Source of the DNA: Erwinia phyllosphaerae
Lineage (GTDB): Bacteria; Pseudomonadota; Gammaproteobacteria; Enterobacterales; Enterobacteriaceae
Length of the DNA: 64,000 bases
Assembly (NCBI RefSeq): GCF_019132875.1
Contig: NZ_JAHSPF010000001.1
Location: forward strand, 1 to 64,000
Reading direction: 5' to 3'
Shown: positions 10,457 to 20,246 of the stretch, piece after piece
Layout of the letters: every line of letters begins with the position of its first letter
Numbering within the stretch: the stretch's first letter is position 1
The notes under the pieces: generated by a model
The model's input: only the letters and a program-made list of their open reading frames with translations
Told to the model about the DNA's origin: nothing
The model's database searches: none
Position numbers and translations under genes: made by a program

Positions 10457-11332
10457 ATGAACGAAAAACTTTTTTCGCTGCCCGTGATTGACCAGATCAC
10501 GCCTTATATCTCCCTGCGTAAGGTCGGCGATCTGCCCGTGGTTGTTATCGTCCATCCGCAGGTTCGCGCAGCGGTAACGCTGCAAGGCGCGCAGCTGATA
10601 GCCTGGCAGCCCAGCGGTGAAAAACCGGTTATCTGGCTCAGTGAAAAAACGGCATGGACCACCGGCAAAGCGATTCGCGGCGGCGTGCCGATCTGCTGGC
10701 CGTGGTTCGGCCCGGCAGGCGAACCGGCTCACGGTTTTGCCCGCACGCTGCCCTGGACGCTGTCCGCGCATGATGAAAACGAGTCAGGCGTGATGCTTAC
10801 GCTGGAGCTGGCAAGCAGCGAGCAGACGAAGAAACTGTGGCCGCACGATTTCACCCTGTTTGCCCGCTTCCGCTTCAGTGACCGCTGTGAGATCGAGCTG
10901 GAAGCACACGGTGACTTTACCGCCACTGCGGCACTGCACAGCTATTTTGCTGTAGAAGATATCGCTGGCGTTGAAGTGAGCGGACTGGGTCGACACTATA
11001 TCGATAAAGTAAAAGACAATGCGCCAGGCGAGTCAGCAGACGGCAAACAAACTTATCCGGATCGCGTTGACCGCATTTATACGCAGCCTGAAGATTGCAG
11101 CGTGGTTAAGGATAAGGTCGGTAACAGAACGATTGAAGTCCATCACCATTATCACAGTGACGTTGTCACCTGGAATCCGGGGCCTGAACTTTCCTGCAGC
11201 ATGGGCGATATGGCCAACGAGGGCTATAAGAGTATGGTCTGTGTTGAAACTGCACACGTTACTAAACCAATGCAGAGTGCCGGAGAATCACCTGCACGCC
11301 TGGCAACCACTATTCGACTGGGCAGCCGCTAA
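10457..11332 (+). CDS. yeaD: D-hexose-6-phosphate mutarotase YeaD
   Basis: Galactose-mutarotase-like epimerase that interconverts anomers of glucose-6-phosphate. The 291-aa protein contains the RGGVPICWPWFG sugar-site motif, AHGFAR, the histidine cluster EVHHHYHSD and the C-terminal VCVETAHV carrying the expected acidic residue. AGGAG lies 6 bases before the ATG. It follows gapA as in E. coli. A GGCGGGC/GCCCGCC inverted repeat at 11341-11359 ends the unit, facing yeaE. Confidence 0.93.
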   Translation: MNEKLFSLPVIDQITPYISLRKVGDLPVVVIVHPQVRAAVTLQGAQLIAWQPSGEKPVIWLSEKTAWTTGKAIRGGVPICWPWFGPAGEPAHGFARTLPWTLSAHDENESGVMLTLELASSEQTKKLWPHDFTLFARFRFSDRCEIELEAHGDFTATAALHSYFAVEDIAGVEVSGLGRHYIDKVKDNAPGESADGKQTYPDRVDRIYTQPEDCSVVKDKVGNRTIEVHHHYHSDVVTWNPGPELSCSMGDMANEGYKSMVCVETAHVTKPMQSAGESPARLATTIRLGSR

Positions 11333-11369
11333 CCAGCCGAGGCGGGCATCGCGCCCGCCTGTAACGAGG

Positions 11370-12221
11370 CTAAACAACATCCAGCGGCGTTTTCCCCGTT
11401 GGCGGTGGAAAGGCCTGATTGATTAAGGCCAGCTCTTCACTGTTTAACACGATCTCCAGCGCCGCAGCGTTTTCCGCGACGTGCGTCAGCGAGCCGGCTT
11501 TAGGAATAGCGATAACGCCTTCCTTACGGATAACCCAGGCGAGCAGCAGCTGCGCTACCGTAATGCTCTTTTTTTGTGCAATTTGTACCAGCGTCGGATG
11601 GGTCATCAGGTCATGCCGCAAACGCCCGGCCTGTGCCAGCGGACAATAAGCCATCACCGGCATCGCCAGCTGTTGGCATTCAGGCAGCAAATCGTACTCA
11701 ATTCCCCGTGAGGCCAGATGATAAAGCACCTGGTTAGCCGCGCACGCTGTTCCGCCCTCTTCCGCCAGCAGCTCCTTTAAATCGCTACTGTCAAAATTAG
11801 AAACGCCCCAGCGCCGGATTTTCCCGGCCTGTACCAGACTTTCCATCGCCGCGATGGTTTCTTCAAGCGGTACATTGCCGCGCCAGTGCAGCAGATAGAG
11901 GTCAAGATAATCCGTTTTTAAACGGCGCAGGCTGCGCTCGCATGCTTCTACTGCATCCACTCTGCCCGCGTTCCATGGATAAACTTTAGAGACCAGCCAG
12001 GCACTGTCCCGACGACCCTGTAGCGCTTCGCCTACTACCTCTTCCGCGCCGCCGTCGGCATACATTTCTGCCGTGTCGATTACCTTAAGGCCGTATTCAA
12101 GGCCAGCCTGCAAAGCCGCCACTTCTTCTTTGCGCCGGGTGCGATCCTCGCCCATATACCAGCTGCCCTGCCCAATGGCGGGAAGCAGGCTATTACCAGA
12201 AAAGTTTACCGTTTTTGTCAT
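11370..12221 (-). CDS. yeaE: Aldo/keto reductase YeaE (methylglyoxal reductase)
   Basis: NADPH-dependent aldo/keto reductase; the E. coli homologue reduces methylglyoxal to acetol. The 283-aa barrel shows the D-T-A-E-M-Y catalytic segment, DLYLLHW, the GVSNFD loop and the cofactor-binding IPKAGS. Three start codons lie close together (12236 GTG, 12224 ATG, 12221 ATG). AGGAG is correctly spaced (6 nt) only from 12221. A role in methylglyoxal detoxification next to gapA/yeaD is consistent but inferred. Confidence 0.92.
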   Translation of the reverse strand: MTKTVNFSGNSLLPAIGQGSWYMGEDRTRRKEEVAALQAGLEYGLKVIDTAEMYADGGAEEVVGEALQGRRDSAWLVSKVYPWNAGRVDAVEACERSLRRLKTDYLDLYLLHWRGNVPLEETIAAMESLVQAGKIRRWGVSNFDSSDLKELLAEEGGTACAANQVLYHLASRGIEYDLLPECQQLAMPVMAYCPLAQAGRLRHDLMTHPTLVQIAQKKSITVAQLLLAWVIRKEGVIAIPKAGSLTHVAENAAALEIVLNSEELALINQAFPPPTGKTPLDVV

Positions 12222-12260
12222 CATGTTCTCCTGCACCGTTTCAGGTCACCATAATCAGAC

Positions 12261-12280
12261 AAAAGGGCGCAGAGCGCCCT
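12261..12280 (-). terminator. Terminator after mipA
   Basis: Stem AGGGCGC/GCGCCCT with a 3-nt loop. Read on the minus strand it is followed by TTTTG, 23 bases beyond the mipA stop and before yeaE is reached. Confidence 0.75.
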
Positions 12281-12302
12281 TATTTAGTGCAACTATGGCT
12301 GC

Positions 12303-13052
12303 TTAGAATGTGTAGCCAATGCCGGTCCACAGCGAAACCTGGGAATTTTTATCCACCATTGGGCTGTCTTTGATCTCGTCGCCCAGGCGCGTATAGCGTC
12401 CGGCAACGGTAGCATTCCAGTTTTGACTGATTTTCCACGCGGCGGTCAGCTCCAGATAGGGATTCCAGCTGTCGTCAGCGTCATAGCTGCGCAGGCCGCT
12501 GCGGCGTGATTCTCTTTTAGAAACGCCATAGTAGTAATCGTTCTGGTTAGCGCTGCTGTAGAGCGCGCCGATGCCCGGCGTCAGGCTAAAGTCGCCAAAC
12601 TGGAAAGGATAGAGCCAGGTTAGATCCCAGATAAAGCCGTCACTGTTGTCCAGCATATCACCTGCCAGCACCGTTCTGACCATTCCCCAGGCAGCCGTGT
12701 GGCGATAGGCCAGTCCGCCCATCAGCGTCATGTGACGCTTATCCAGCGCTTTTAGCTGCTTATCGTTAGTCCGATCCGGATCGAAGTTTTGCGGTGAGCC
12801 AAGCACCGTCAGCGACAGCTGGTCCTGCTGGTCTTTCCACAGGTAATACCCTGCCGACAGGCTGCGCACGTAGAAATTATCGCCTTCGTAGTTAATGACC
12901 GGAACCGGGTAGTAACGATCGTCTCCGCCTTTGTAAGGGCTCTGGCTGTAGACAACCGAGGCGCCCAGGGTCAGAGGATTAGCTTGTGCTACAGCAGCGG
13001 AAAAACACAAAGGTAAAAACGCGGCCAGCGCGCTAATTTTGAAATAGTTCAC
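12303..13052 (-). CDS. mipA: MltA-interacting protein MipA
   Basis: Outer-membrane scaffold that links lytic transglycosylase MltA with PBP1B. The 249-aa protein has a signal peptide cleaved after about residue 24 (AAVAQA/NPLTL). The mature region consists of alternating beta strands rich in Y, W, G and D, and ends in the outer-membrane signature GIGYTF. Length and position between yeaE and yeaG match E. coli. Some MipA homologues are linked to antibiotic sensitivity; nothing here shows that directly. Confidence 0.93.
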   Translation of the reverse strand: MNYFKISALAAFLPLCFSAAVAQANPLTLGASVVYSQSPYKGGDDRYYPVPVINYEGDNFYVRSLSAGYYLWKDQQDQLSLTVLGSPQNFDPDRTNDKQLKALDKRHMTLMGGLAYRHTAAWGMVRTVLAGDMLDNSDGFIWDLTWLYPFQFGDFSLTPGIGALYSSANQNDYYYGVSKRESRRSGLRSYDADDSWNPYLELTAAWKISQNWNATVAGRYTRLGDEIKDSPMVDKNSQVSLWTGIGYTF

Positions 13053-13478
13053 AATTAATTATTTCCATAAATATAACAATCAGCTCAGAGAGTTTATCAG
13101 CCCTGCGTCATTTCTTTAAATTTTAAAAATCTTGCAGCACGCAGAATCAATTTGTCTTGCCTTCAGGCGTGATATCACCGCGGCGGCTTATTTACAAAAT
13201 CCCGCCAGCCCGCATCAGACAAGGGCAAGCGCTTAGATCAATTATAACTTTGTTATTGAAATTGCATTAGAAAAGCAAGGAGGTTCAGGAAATTTCTTAA
13301 ATGCCAACTAAGCTTTAAATGAAGACGCTAAGTTTGTAGAGCAGAGTAACCGTAAATTTTGTGTACCCCGATTAGAAGTCAGGTTGGCATAAGGGTTGCT
13401 GTACTCATTATAAGTTCCTTCAGGGGTCCGCATTAGGCTCCTGGTACCTGTGCTAAAAATGAAAGGACGGGCATCGCT
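13053..13478 (+). promoter_or_regulatory. yeaG upstream region with sigma-54 promoter
   Basis: A 426-bp AT-rich gap between mipA and yeaG. At 13385-13400 stands TGGCAT-AAGGG-TTGCT, with GG and GC separated by exactly 10 bp, the sigma-54 -24/-12 arrangement. The start would fall near 13411, giving a leader of about 68 nt. E. coli yeaG is known to be transcribed by sigma-54 under nitrogen starvation. No convincing NtrC dyad was found by eye. A reading frame on the opposite strand here (13308-13568) has no family resemblance. Confidence 0.8.
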
Positions 13479-15413
13479 ATGAATATATTCGATCACTATC
13501 GTCAGCGTTATGAAGCTGCCAAGGACGAAGAGTTCACACTGCAGGAATTTCTTACCGTTTGTCGGCAAGATCGTAGTGCCTACGCTAACGCGGCAGAAAG
13601 GCTATTAATGGCTATCGGTGAGCCAGTAATGGTCGATACCGCTCTGGAGCCACGTCTTTCCCGCCTGTTCTCCAACCGTGTTGTTGCTCGCTATCCTGCC
13701 TTTGAGGAGTTTTACGGCATGGAGGAAGCGATCGAGCAAATCGTTTCTTACTTAAAGCATGCCGCTCAGGGTTTAGAGGAGAAAAAACAGATCCTCTATC
13801 TGCTGGGGCCGGTAGGTGGCGGTAAATCTTCGCTGGCAGAACGTCTGAAATCTCTGATGCAGCGCGTGCCTATCTATGTACTCAGCGCCGATGGCGAACG
13901 TAGCCCGGTTAATGACCATCCGCTTTGCCTGTTTAATCCGCAGGAAGATGCCAATATTCTGGAAAAAGAGTATGGCGTGCCGCGGCGCTACCTCGGCACG
14001 ATTATGTCGCCGTGGGCAGCAAAACGTCTGCACGACTTCGGCGGCGATATCTCCCGCTTTAAGGTTGTGAAAGTCTGGCCTTCTATTCTGGAACAGCTCG
14101 CTATCGCTAAAACCGAGCCTGGTGATGAAAACAATCAGGACATTTCCGCGCTGGTAGGTAAAGTGGATATCCGTAAGCTGGAAAACCACGCGCAAAACGA
14201 TCCGGATGCCTACGGCTATTCCGGCGCGCTGTGCCGTGCTAACCAGGGGATTATGGAGTTCGTAGAGATGTTTAAAGCCCCTATCAAGGTGCTGCATCCC
14301 CTGCTGACTGCCACTCAGGAAGGTAACTATAACGGTACGGAAGGTATTTCCGCGCTGCCGTTTAACGGTATCATCCTGGCGCACTCCAACGAATCAGAGT
14401 GGGTGACTTTCCGTAATAACAAAAACAACGAGGCGTTCCTTGACCGTGTTTATATCGTTAAGGTGCCTTATTGCCTGCGCGTGTCGGAAGAGATCAAAAT
14501 CTACGACAAGCTGCTGAACCACAGTGAGCTGACCCACGCGCCATGCGCGCCGGGAACGCTAGAAACGCTGGCGCGCTTCTCGATTCTTTCGCGTCTGAAA
14601 GAGCCGGAGAACTCCAGTACGTATTCAAAAATGCGCGTTTACGATGGCGAAAGCCTGAAGGATACCGATCCAAAAGCCAAGTCCTATCAGGAGTATCGTG
14701 ATTACGCTGGCGTGGACGAAGGAATGAACGGTCTCTCTACACGTTTCGCCTTTAAAATCCTTTCCCGCGTCTTTAACTTCGACCATGTCGAAGTAGCGGC
14801 TAACCCGGTGCATCTTTTCTACGTGCTGGAACAGCAGATTGAGCGCGAGCAGTTCCCACAGGATCAGGCAGAGAAATACCTGGAACACCTGAAAGGCTAC
14901 CTGATTCCGAAATACGCCGAGTTTATCGGCAAAGAGATTCAGACGGCTTACCTGGAATCCTATTCAGAATATGGTCAGAACATCTTCGATCGTTACGTGA
15001 CCTATGCTGACTTCTGGATTCAGGATCAGGAGTACCGCGATCCCGATACCGGTCAGCTGTTTGACCGCGAATCGCTGAACGCGGAGCTGGAAAAAATTGA
15101 GAAGCCTGCCGGGATCAGTAATCCGAAGGACTTCCGTAACGAAATCGTCAACTTTGTGCTGCGCGCCCGTGCCCACAATAACGGTCGTAATCCGAACTGG
15201 ACCAGTTACGAAAAACTGCGCACGGTCATTGAGAAGAAAATGTTCTCTAATACCGAAGAGCTGCTGCCGGTTATTTCGTTTAATGCCAAAACGTCCACCG
15301 ACGAACAGAAAAAGCATGACGATTTTGTCGACCGTATGATGGAAAAAGGCTATACCCGTAAGCAGGTTCGTCTGCTGTGCGAGTGGTATCTGCGCGTGAG
15401 AAAATCATCCTGA
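13479..15413 (+). CDS. yeaG: PrkA-type serine protein kinase YeaG
   Basis: AAA+-fold serine kinase used in adaptation to nitrogen and carbon starvation. The 644-aa protein matches E. coli length. It has a Walker A loop G110-PVGGGK116-SS, a central AAA region and the C-terminal PrkA kinase domain, ending YLRVRKSS. It is transcribed from a visible sigma-54 promoter. yeaH follows after 68 bp. YeaG, YeaH and YcgB form a widely co-occurring functional set, and ycgB is also in this window. Confidence 0.97.
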   Translation: MNIFDHYRQRYEAAKDEEFTLQEFLTVCRQDRSAYANAAERLLMAIGEPVMVDTALEPRLSRLFSNRVVARYPAFEEFYGMEEAIEQIVSYLKHAAQGLEEKKQILYLLGPVGGGKSSLAERLKSLMQRVPIYVLSADGERSPVNDHPLCLFNPQEDANILEKEYGVPRRYLGTIMSPWAAKRLHDFGGDISRFKVVKVWPSILEQLAIAKTEPGDENNQDISALVGKVDIRKLENHAQNDPDAYGYSGALCRANQGIMEFVEMFKAPIKVLHPLLTATQEGNYNGTEGISALPFNGIILAHSNESEWVTFRNNKNNEAFLDRVYIVKVPYCLRVSEEIKIYDKLLNHSELTHAPCAPGTLETLARFSILSRLKEPENSSTYSKMRVYDGESLKDTDPKAKSYQEYRDYAGVDEGMNGLSTRFAFKILSRVFNFDHVEVAANPVHLFYVLEQQIEREQFPQDQAEKYLEHLKGYLIPKYAEFIGKEIQTAYLESYSEYGQNIFDRYVTYADFWIQDQEYRDPDTGQLFDRESLNAELEKIEKPAGISNPKDFRNEIVNFVLRARAHNNGRNPNWTSYEKLRTVIEKKMFSNTEELLPVISFNAKTSTDEQKKHDDFVDRMMEKGYTRKQVRLLCEWYLRVRKSS

Positions 15414-15481
15414 TAACCTCGTAAGTCCATTCCCGTGGGTCAGGAAAACCTGGCCCGACGGCAACGTTGTTTGGGGGAGCT

Positions 15482-16759
15482 ATGGCCTATTTTATCGATC
15501 GGCGTCTTAACGGTAAAAATAAGAGCGCGGTTAATCGCCAGCGCTTTTTGCGCCGTTATAAGTCGCAAATTAAACAGTCGATTTCCGAGGCCATTAATAA
15601 GCGTTCGGTAACCGACATTGAGAGCGGCGAATCTGTTTCCATTCCCGTTGATGATATCAACGAGCCGGTATTTCATCAGGGACGCGGCGGCCAGCGCCAT
15701 CGTGTCCACCCTGGTAACGACCACTTCGTGCAAAACGACCGGGTTGAACGTCCACAAGGTGGCGGTGGTGGGGGTGGCAGCGGTCAGGGCAACGCCAGCC
15801 AGGATGGTGAAGGCCAGGACGAATTTGTCTTCAACATCTCTAAAGATGAGTATCTGGATCTGCTGTTTGAAGATCTCGCCCTGCCTAACCTGAAGAAGAA
15901 TCAGCATCGCCAGCTGAATGAGTATAAGGTTCATCGTGCCGGATTCACGTCCAACGGCGTACCGGCAAATATCAGCGTGGTTCGTTCCCTGCAAAACTCT
16001 CTGGCGCGTCGTACGGCAATGACCGCTGGAAAACGCAGAATGCTGGCCGAGCTTGAAGAGACGCTGGAAGCGGTACAAAAGGCAGAGCCTGCGCAGCTGC
16101 TGGAAGAAGAGCGTTTGCGTAAAGAAATTGCCGAACTCCGGGCGCGCATCAAGCGCGTGCCTTTTATCGATACCTTCGATTTACGCTATAAAAACTTTGA
16201 AAAGCGGCCGGAACCTTCAAGCCAGGCGGTGATGTTCTGCCTGATGGACGTTTCAGGCTCCATGGATCAGGCCACCAAAGATATGGCCAAGCGCTTTTAT
16301 ATTTTGCTTTATCTGTTCCTGAGCAGAACGTATAAAAACGTTGATGTCGTCTATATTCGTCACCATACGCAGGCGAAAGAGGTCGATGAACAGGAGTTCT
16401 TCTACTCGCAGGAAACCGGTGGGACTATCGTGTCCAGCGCCCTGAAGCTGATGGATGAAGTGGTGAAAGAGCGATACGATCCGGCCCAGTGGAATATCTA
16501 CGCCGCCCAGGCTTCCGATGGCGATAACTGGGCCGACGATTCGCCGCTTTGCCACGAGATTCTGGCGAAAAATATCTTACCCGTCGTGCGTTACTACAGC
16601 TATATCGAAATTACCCGCCGAGCCCATCAAACGCTGTGGCGCGAGTATGAACATTTACAGGCCATGTTTGATAACTTTGCCATTCAGCATATTCGCGAGC
16701 CGGAAGATATTTACCCTGTATTCCGCGAGCTGTTTCACAGACAGGCTGAAAATGCCTGA
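15482..16759 (+). CDS. yeaH: YeaH/YhbH family protein (UPF0229, vWA-like)
   Basis: Partner of the YeaG kinase, of unknown biochemistry. The 425-aa protein has a basic N-terminus, a glycine-rich linker (about residues 93-103) and a C-terminal von Willebrand A-like domain with the metal-site motif D256-V-S258-G-S260. The start at 15482 ([12 protein letters not shown]) follows GGGGGAGCT and matches the family. An upstream in-frame ATG at 15467 is rejected. Terminator at 16771. Confidence 0.95.
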   Translation: MAYFIDRRLNGKNKSAVNRQRFLRRYKSQIKQSISEAINKRSVTDIESGESVSIPVDDINEPVFHQGRGGQRHRVHPGNDHFVQNDRVERPQGGGGGGGSGQGNASQDGEGQDEFVFNISKDEYLDLLFEDLALPNLKKNQHRQLNEYKVHRAGFTSNGVPANISVVRSLQNSLARRTAMTAGKRRMLAELEETLEAVQKAEPAQLLEEERLRKEIAELRARIKRVPFIDTFDLRYKNFEKRPEPSSQAVMFCLMDVSGSMDQATKDMAKRFYILLYLFLSRTYKNVDVVYIRHHTQAKEVDEQEFFYSQETGGTIVSSALKLMDEVVKERYDPAQWNIYAAQASDGDNWADDSPLCHEILAKNILPVVRYYSYIEITRRAHQTLWREYEHLQAMFDNFAIQHIREPEDIYPVFRELFHRQAENA

Positions 16760-16770
16760 AAAACCTCAAT

Positions 16771-16802
16771 AATCAGTCAGCATACCCGCTGGCTGATTTT
16801 CT
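16771..16802 (+). terminator. Terminator after yeaH
   Basis: An 11-bp stem AATCAGTCAGC/GCTGGCTGATT (one G-U pair) with a 6-nt loop and TTTTC, 11 bases after the yeaH stop. It marks the end of the starvation operon and the edge of the E. coli-like block. Confidence 0.85.
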
Positions 16803-16970
16803 TCCCGATCCGCCTACCTTCTTGTGCACTGGTTTTATGTTTTAATTATTCTGGCTTCATGCTTTTAATCCCGCCTGGCTTAAGCCGTATTTCATTGTGT
16901 CCCTTCTTTTTTCTGACTAGCTTCCTGTGTTTTACGCAAGGCTTTTTTTAGTCAAAAAGGAGCACGACAG

Positions 16971-17864
16971 ATGTTTAAAATATCTTTAGGGCGCACGTGC
17001 AGAAGGCAACTGCGTCAGAACGCCCCACGTTATTTTGCTGAATCCGCCGAGAAAAACTTTGCGGCTATGCAAAAACGATTGATTTTACACTCCTGGAAAA
17101 TGGCACTTGAACGACAAGACTCGCTGGCTTTGCCGCTGGTTATCGGGGGAAGACATGCCAGACAGCTGCGGCCTTTGGTGATGTCATTTGTGAAAGAGCC
17201 TGCGGCTAAAATTATTGCCGGGCCGGATATTATCTCCGCCAGCCTGGTAAATAACTATCAGGCCAGATGCAATCCAGGCTTTGATATTTTGATGAAAAAT
17301 TCCCATATCAATCTGGAGCTCAGCGTACCCGTACAAAATATTTTGGGCACCCATACTGAAGACAGTCAATTTCACACCAGATTACACCGTGAGATGCAGC
17401 TCGTGGATGGCCGTGAGCAAAATTATCTGCTGGCCGACCTTTTGCTGAATAAAAGCAGCGATTCAGAAAATGGAAAAGCGTTTAATGAGCTTATTCACTT
17501 TGATAAGTTTAAAAGGCAAGCGCCCGCCTACCGCTGGTCCAGCATCCTTATCGCCACTAAACCTCATGTGCTGATTTATCCTGAGATGCCCGCGACCAGT
17601 ACGGTAAAGGTCAAGGCTATCCACTATTTCCCCACTAATTTAACAGGCTGGCAGCGATGCACCCGGCTTGATAATGAGTTCAGCGACCATGCCCATATGC
17701 TCAGGAGGCTTATGCTCCTGAACAATATTTACCATTTTACTTTTGGTCTGGCCAGACTCAGGCGACGGTTCGACAGCATCAATTATCTTCATCAATACCT
17801 CGTCAGCGAGTTTGGCGAGCCCGGTGGCGCAGATGGCTCTCATTTCGGGTTATACGGCGGCTGA
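16971..17864 (+). CDS. Hypothetical protein, 297 aa
   Basis: I do not recognise this protein. AAGGAG lies 9 bases before the ATG. It is basic and soluble-looking: no signal peptide, no membrane segment and no obvious Walker, helix-turn-helix or metal motif. The first 50 residues are K/R-rich; the middle (ISASLVNNYQARCNPGFDIL) and the end (FGEPGGADGSHFGLYGG) look well structured. It stands alone between the yeaH terminator and cvrA, where the E. coli order breaks, and is more AT-rich than its neighbours. It is probably an accessory gene. Confidence 0.7.
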   Translation: MFKISLGRTCRRQLRQNAPRYFAESAEKNFAAMQKRLILHSWKMALERQDSLALPLVIGGRHARQLRPLVMSFVKEPAAKIIAGPDIISASLVNNYQARCNPGFDILMKNSHINLELSVPVQNILGTHTEDSQFHTRLHREMQLVDGREQNYLLADLLLNKSSDSENGKAFNELIHFDKFKRQAPAYRWSSILIATKPHVLIYPEMPATSTVKVKAIHYFPTNLTGWQRCTRLDNEFSDHAHMLRRLMLLNNIYHFTFGLARLRRRFDSINYLHQYLVSEFGEPGGADGSHFGLYGG

Positions 17865-18156
17865 CGCACACGTAATTTTTTTGCTTTCCGTCGCTTCATT
17901 CCTCTTTTTTCCATCCTGTCCTCTGCTTTCGACTACATTCTTTGCATTCTGATGTCAAAAGCAGAGGCTATTTGTTACTATTGTTTACCCGATCGCCCTT
18001 TTAACTTCTGTTTTATCATAGACTTGTTCACGACTTCTATAGAAAACACAGCGAAACAGCCCCGGCGAAACAAAATTGCCCAAATTCTGACATTCAGGGT
18101 ATTCTTACAGCAGGTTGGTTGAGACACTTTTTTATCTGATACAGGAGATTGCCCCA

Positions 18157-19884
18157 TTGGAAGCCAGTGCTATCTATAGTCTGTTTATCATCGGTTCAGT
18201 GCTGGTAGCGGCAAGCATTTTGCTCAGTTCGTTCTCTTCTAAGCTTGGCATCCCTATTCTGGTTATCTTCCTTGCGCTGGGCATGCTGGCCGGCGTAGAC
18301 GGCATCGGCGGCATCGCTTTTGATAACTACCCTGCCGCCTATCTGATCAGTAACCTGGCGCTGGCGGTTATCCTGCTGGATGGCGGCATGCGTACCCAGG
18401 CAAGCTCCTTTAAGGTAGCGCTTGGCCCTGCGCTTTCGCTCGCCACCGTTGGCGTACTGATTACCGCAGGGCTGACCGGCATGGCCGCCGCCTGGCTGTT
18501 TAACCTCAATATGATCGAAGGTTTTCTGGTGGGTGCCATCATAGGCTCAACCGATGCGGCTGCCGTTTTCTCACTGCTTGGCGGTAAAGGGCTGAACGAG
18601 CGCGTGAGCGCCACGCTGGAAATTGAATCCGGCAGCAACGATCCGATGGCGGTATTTTTAACTATTACTTTGATTGAGATGATCCAGCAGGGGCAAACCG
18701 GCCTGAGCTGGATGTTTGTGGTGCACCTGATCCAGCAGTTCGGTCTGGGAATAGCGCTGGGCCTGGGCGGCGGCTGGGCTTTATTACAGCTGATAAACCG
18801 CGTTTCGCTGGCCAGCGGGCTATATCCGCTGCTCGCCGTTAGCGGCGGCATTCTGGTTTTTGCTCTGACGACCGTATTAGAAGGCAGCGGCATTCTGGCG
18901 GTTTACCTGTGTGGTTTTGTGTTGGGCAATCGCCCTATCCGCAACCGGCACGGCATTCTGCAAACCTTTGACGGCATGGCCTGGCTGAGCCAGATAGGCA
19001 TGTTCCTGGTGCTGGGGCTACTGGTCAACCCCGCCGATCTCTGGCATATCGCGCTGCCCGCCATGCTGCTGTCGCTCTGGCTGATATTATTTGCTCGCCC
19101 GCTTTCGGTGTTTGTTGGCCTGCTGCCGTTTCGCGGTTTCACTACGCGCGAACGCTTCTTTATCAGCTGGGTCGGTTTGCGCGGCGCCGTGCCGATTATT
19201 TTGGCCGTATTCCCCATGATGGCAGGCTTGCCGCACGCTTCGCTGTTTTTTAATATCGCTTTTTTCGTGGTGCTGGTTTCACTGATGGTGCAGGGAACCT
19301 CGCTGGGCTACGCCGCGCGCAAGGCCAGGGTTATCGTTCCGCCAACCGCCTCGCCCATTTCACGCGTTGGCCTGGATATTCATCCTGAAAATCCCTGGGA
19401 GCAGTTTGTTTACCAGCTGGGCGGAGATAAATGGTGCATTGGTGCCGCGCTGCGTGAATTAAAAATGCCGAGAGAGACGCGTATCGCTGCACTTTTTCGC
19501 GACAACCTGCTGCTGCATCCAACCGGAAATACGCGCCTGCGTGAAGGTGATGTACTTTGCGTTATCGGACGCGAGAAAGATCTGCCGGAGCTTGGCAAGC
19601 TGTTTAGCCAGTCGCCGCCGGTTTCGCTCGATCAGCGCTTTTTTGGTGACTTTATTCTGCAGGCCGACGCCCGTCTGCACGATATCTCTGAAATTTACGG
19701 CATTGAGCTGGATGAAGAGATTAATATGCAGCAAACGCTTGGCCAGCTGGTTGCCGGGATGATTGGTGGCGCGCCGGTAGTGGGCGATCAGGTGGAATGG
19801 AAAGAGATGATCTGGACCGTAGCGGAGAAGCAGGATAACGAAATTCTGAAAATCGGCGTGCGCATGGCTGAAGAGCGAGAATAA
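18157..19884 (+). CDS. cvrA: K+/H+ antiporter CvrA (NhaP2)
   Basis: CPA1-family inner-membrane antiporter that exports K+ in exchange for protons; in E. coli it matters for volume control at low osmolarity. The 575-aa protein has about 12 membrane segments with the [12 protein letters not shown] and [10 protein letters not shown] ion-site motifs. A cytoplasmic TrkA-C-like domain follows (about residues 405-490: [20 protein letters not shown]). The start is a TTG at 18157 with AGGAG 9 bases upstream, giving [10 protein letters not shown] aligned to E. coli MDATTIISLF. A farther TTG at 18115 lacks a ribosome site. In E. coli cvrA follows dadX; here it is 3.5 kb away. Confidence 0.94.
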   Translation: MEASAIYSLFIIGSVLVAASILLSSFSSKLGIPILVIFLALGMLAGVDGIGGIAFDNYPAAYLISNLALAVILLDGGMRTQASSFKVALGPALSLATVGVLITAGLTGMAAAWLFNLNMIEGFLVGAIIGSTDAAAVFSLLGGKGLNERVSATLEIESGSNDPMAVFLTITLIEMIQQGQTGLSWMFVVHLIQQFGLGIALGLGGGWALLQLINRVSLASGLYPLLAVSGGILVFALTTVLEGSGILAVYLCGFVLGNRPIRNRHGILQTFDGMAWLSQIGMFLVLGLLVNPADLWHIALPAMLLSLWLILFARPLSVFVGLLPFRGFTTRERFFISWVGLRGAVPIILAVFPMMAGLPHASLFFNIAFFVVLVSLMVQGTSLGYAARKARVIVPPTASPISRVGLDIHPENPWEQFVYQLGGDKWCIGAALRELKMPRETRIAALFRDNLLLHPTGNTRLREGDVLCVIGREKDLPELGKLFSQSPPVSLDQRFFGDFILQADARLHDISEIYGIELDEEINMQQTLGQLVAGMIGGAPVVGDQVEWKEMIWTVAEKQDNEILKIGVRMAEERE

Positions 19885-19962
19885 TCCTGGCCTTATTTCG
19901 CTCGATCTCTGCGAAATAGCGACTACCCTTAAAGTTCGTGTCAGTCCACAAGGGAGAATATC

Positions 19963-20196
19963 ATGGGTCATGTCGTAAAGATTGGTCGCTATGAAATTAT
20001 CGACGCAGAGCTGGATGCACAGAACGTCGATACGGTCACTATTCCCTGCAAGACCAACCCGGGCCTGAGCTATCAGCTCGACGGGTGGGATAATGAGACC
20101 AGCGTACCTGCCTGGATTGATGGCGAACCTGTCGATCTGGCTATTGGCCATTACGATACGCAACAGGATCAATGGGTACTAAAAAAACCTGCCTGA
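19963..20196 (+). CDS. yebV: YebV family protein (DUF1480)
   Basis: A small 77-aa cytoplasmic protein of unknown function. It matches YebV through the GRYEIIDAEL start, the TIPCKTNPGL core and DGWDNETSVPAW. AAGGGAG precedes the ATG. It is a single-gene unit; an 8-bp stem (20217-20246) follows its stop. In E. coli yebV is next to yebW and rsmF near 41 min, so this is another relocated gene at the mosaic junction. Confidence 0.85.
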   Translation: MGHVVKIGRYEIIDAELDAQNVDTVTIPCKTNPGLSYQLDGWDNETSVPAWIDGEPVDLAIGHYDTQQDQWVLKKPA

Positions 20197-20216
20197 ATCG
20201 CGTTTCTACTCAATTC

Positions 20217-20246
20217 CTCGCCGCTGCGTTCACTCGCGGCGGCGAG
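20217..20246 (+). terminator. Probable terminator after yebV
   Basis: Stem CTCGCCGC/GCGGCGAG with a 14-nt loop, followed by a TATTATATTTG tract, about 20 bases after the yebV stop. Confidence 0.6.

Noticed and set aside
13308-13568. 86-codon minus-strand frame opposite the yeaG promoter
   Set aside because: Overlaps the sigma-54 promoter and the yeaG coding start on the other strand; no family likeness.
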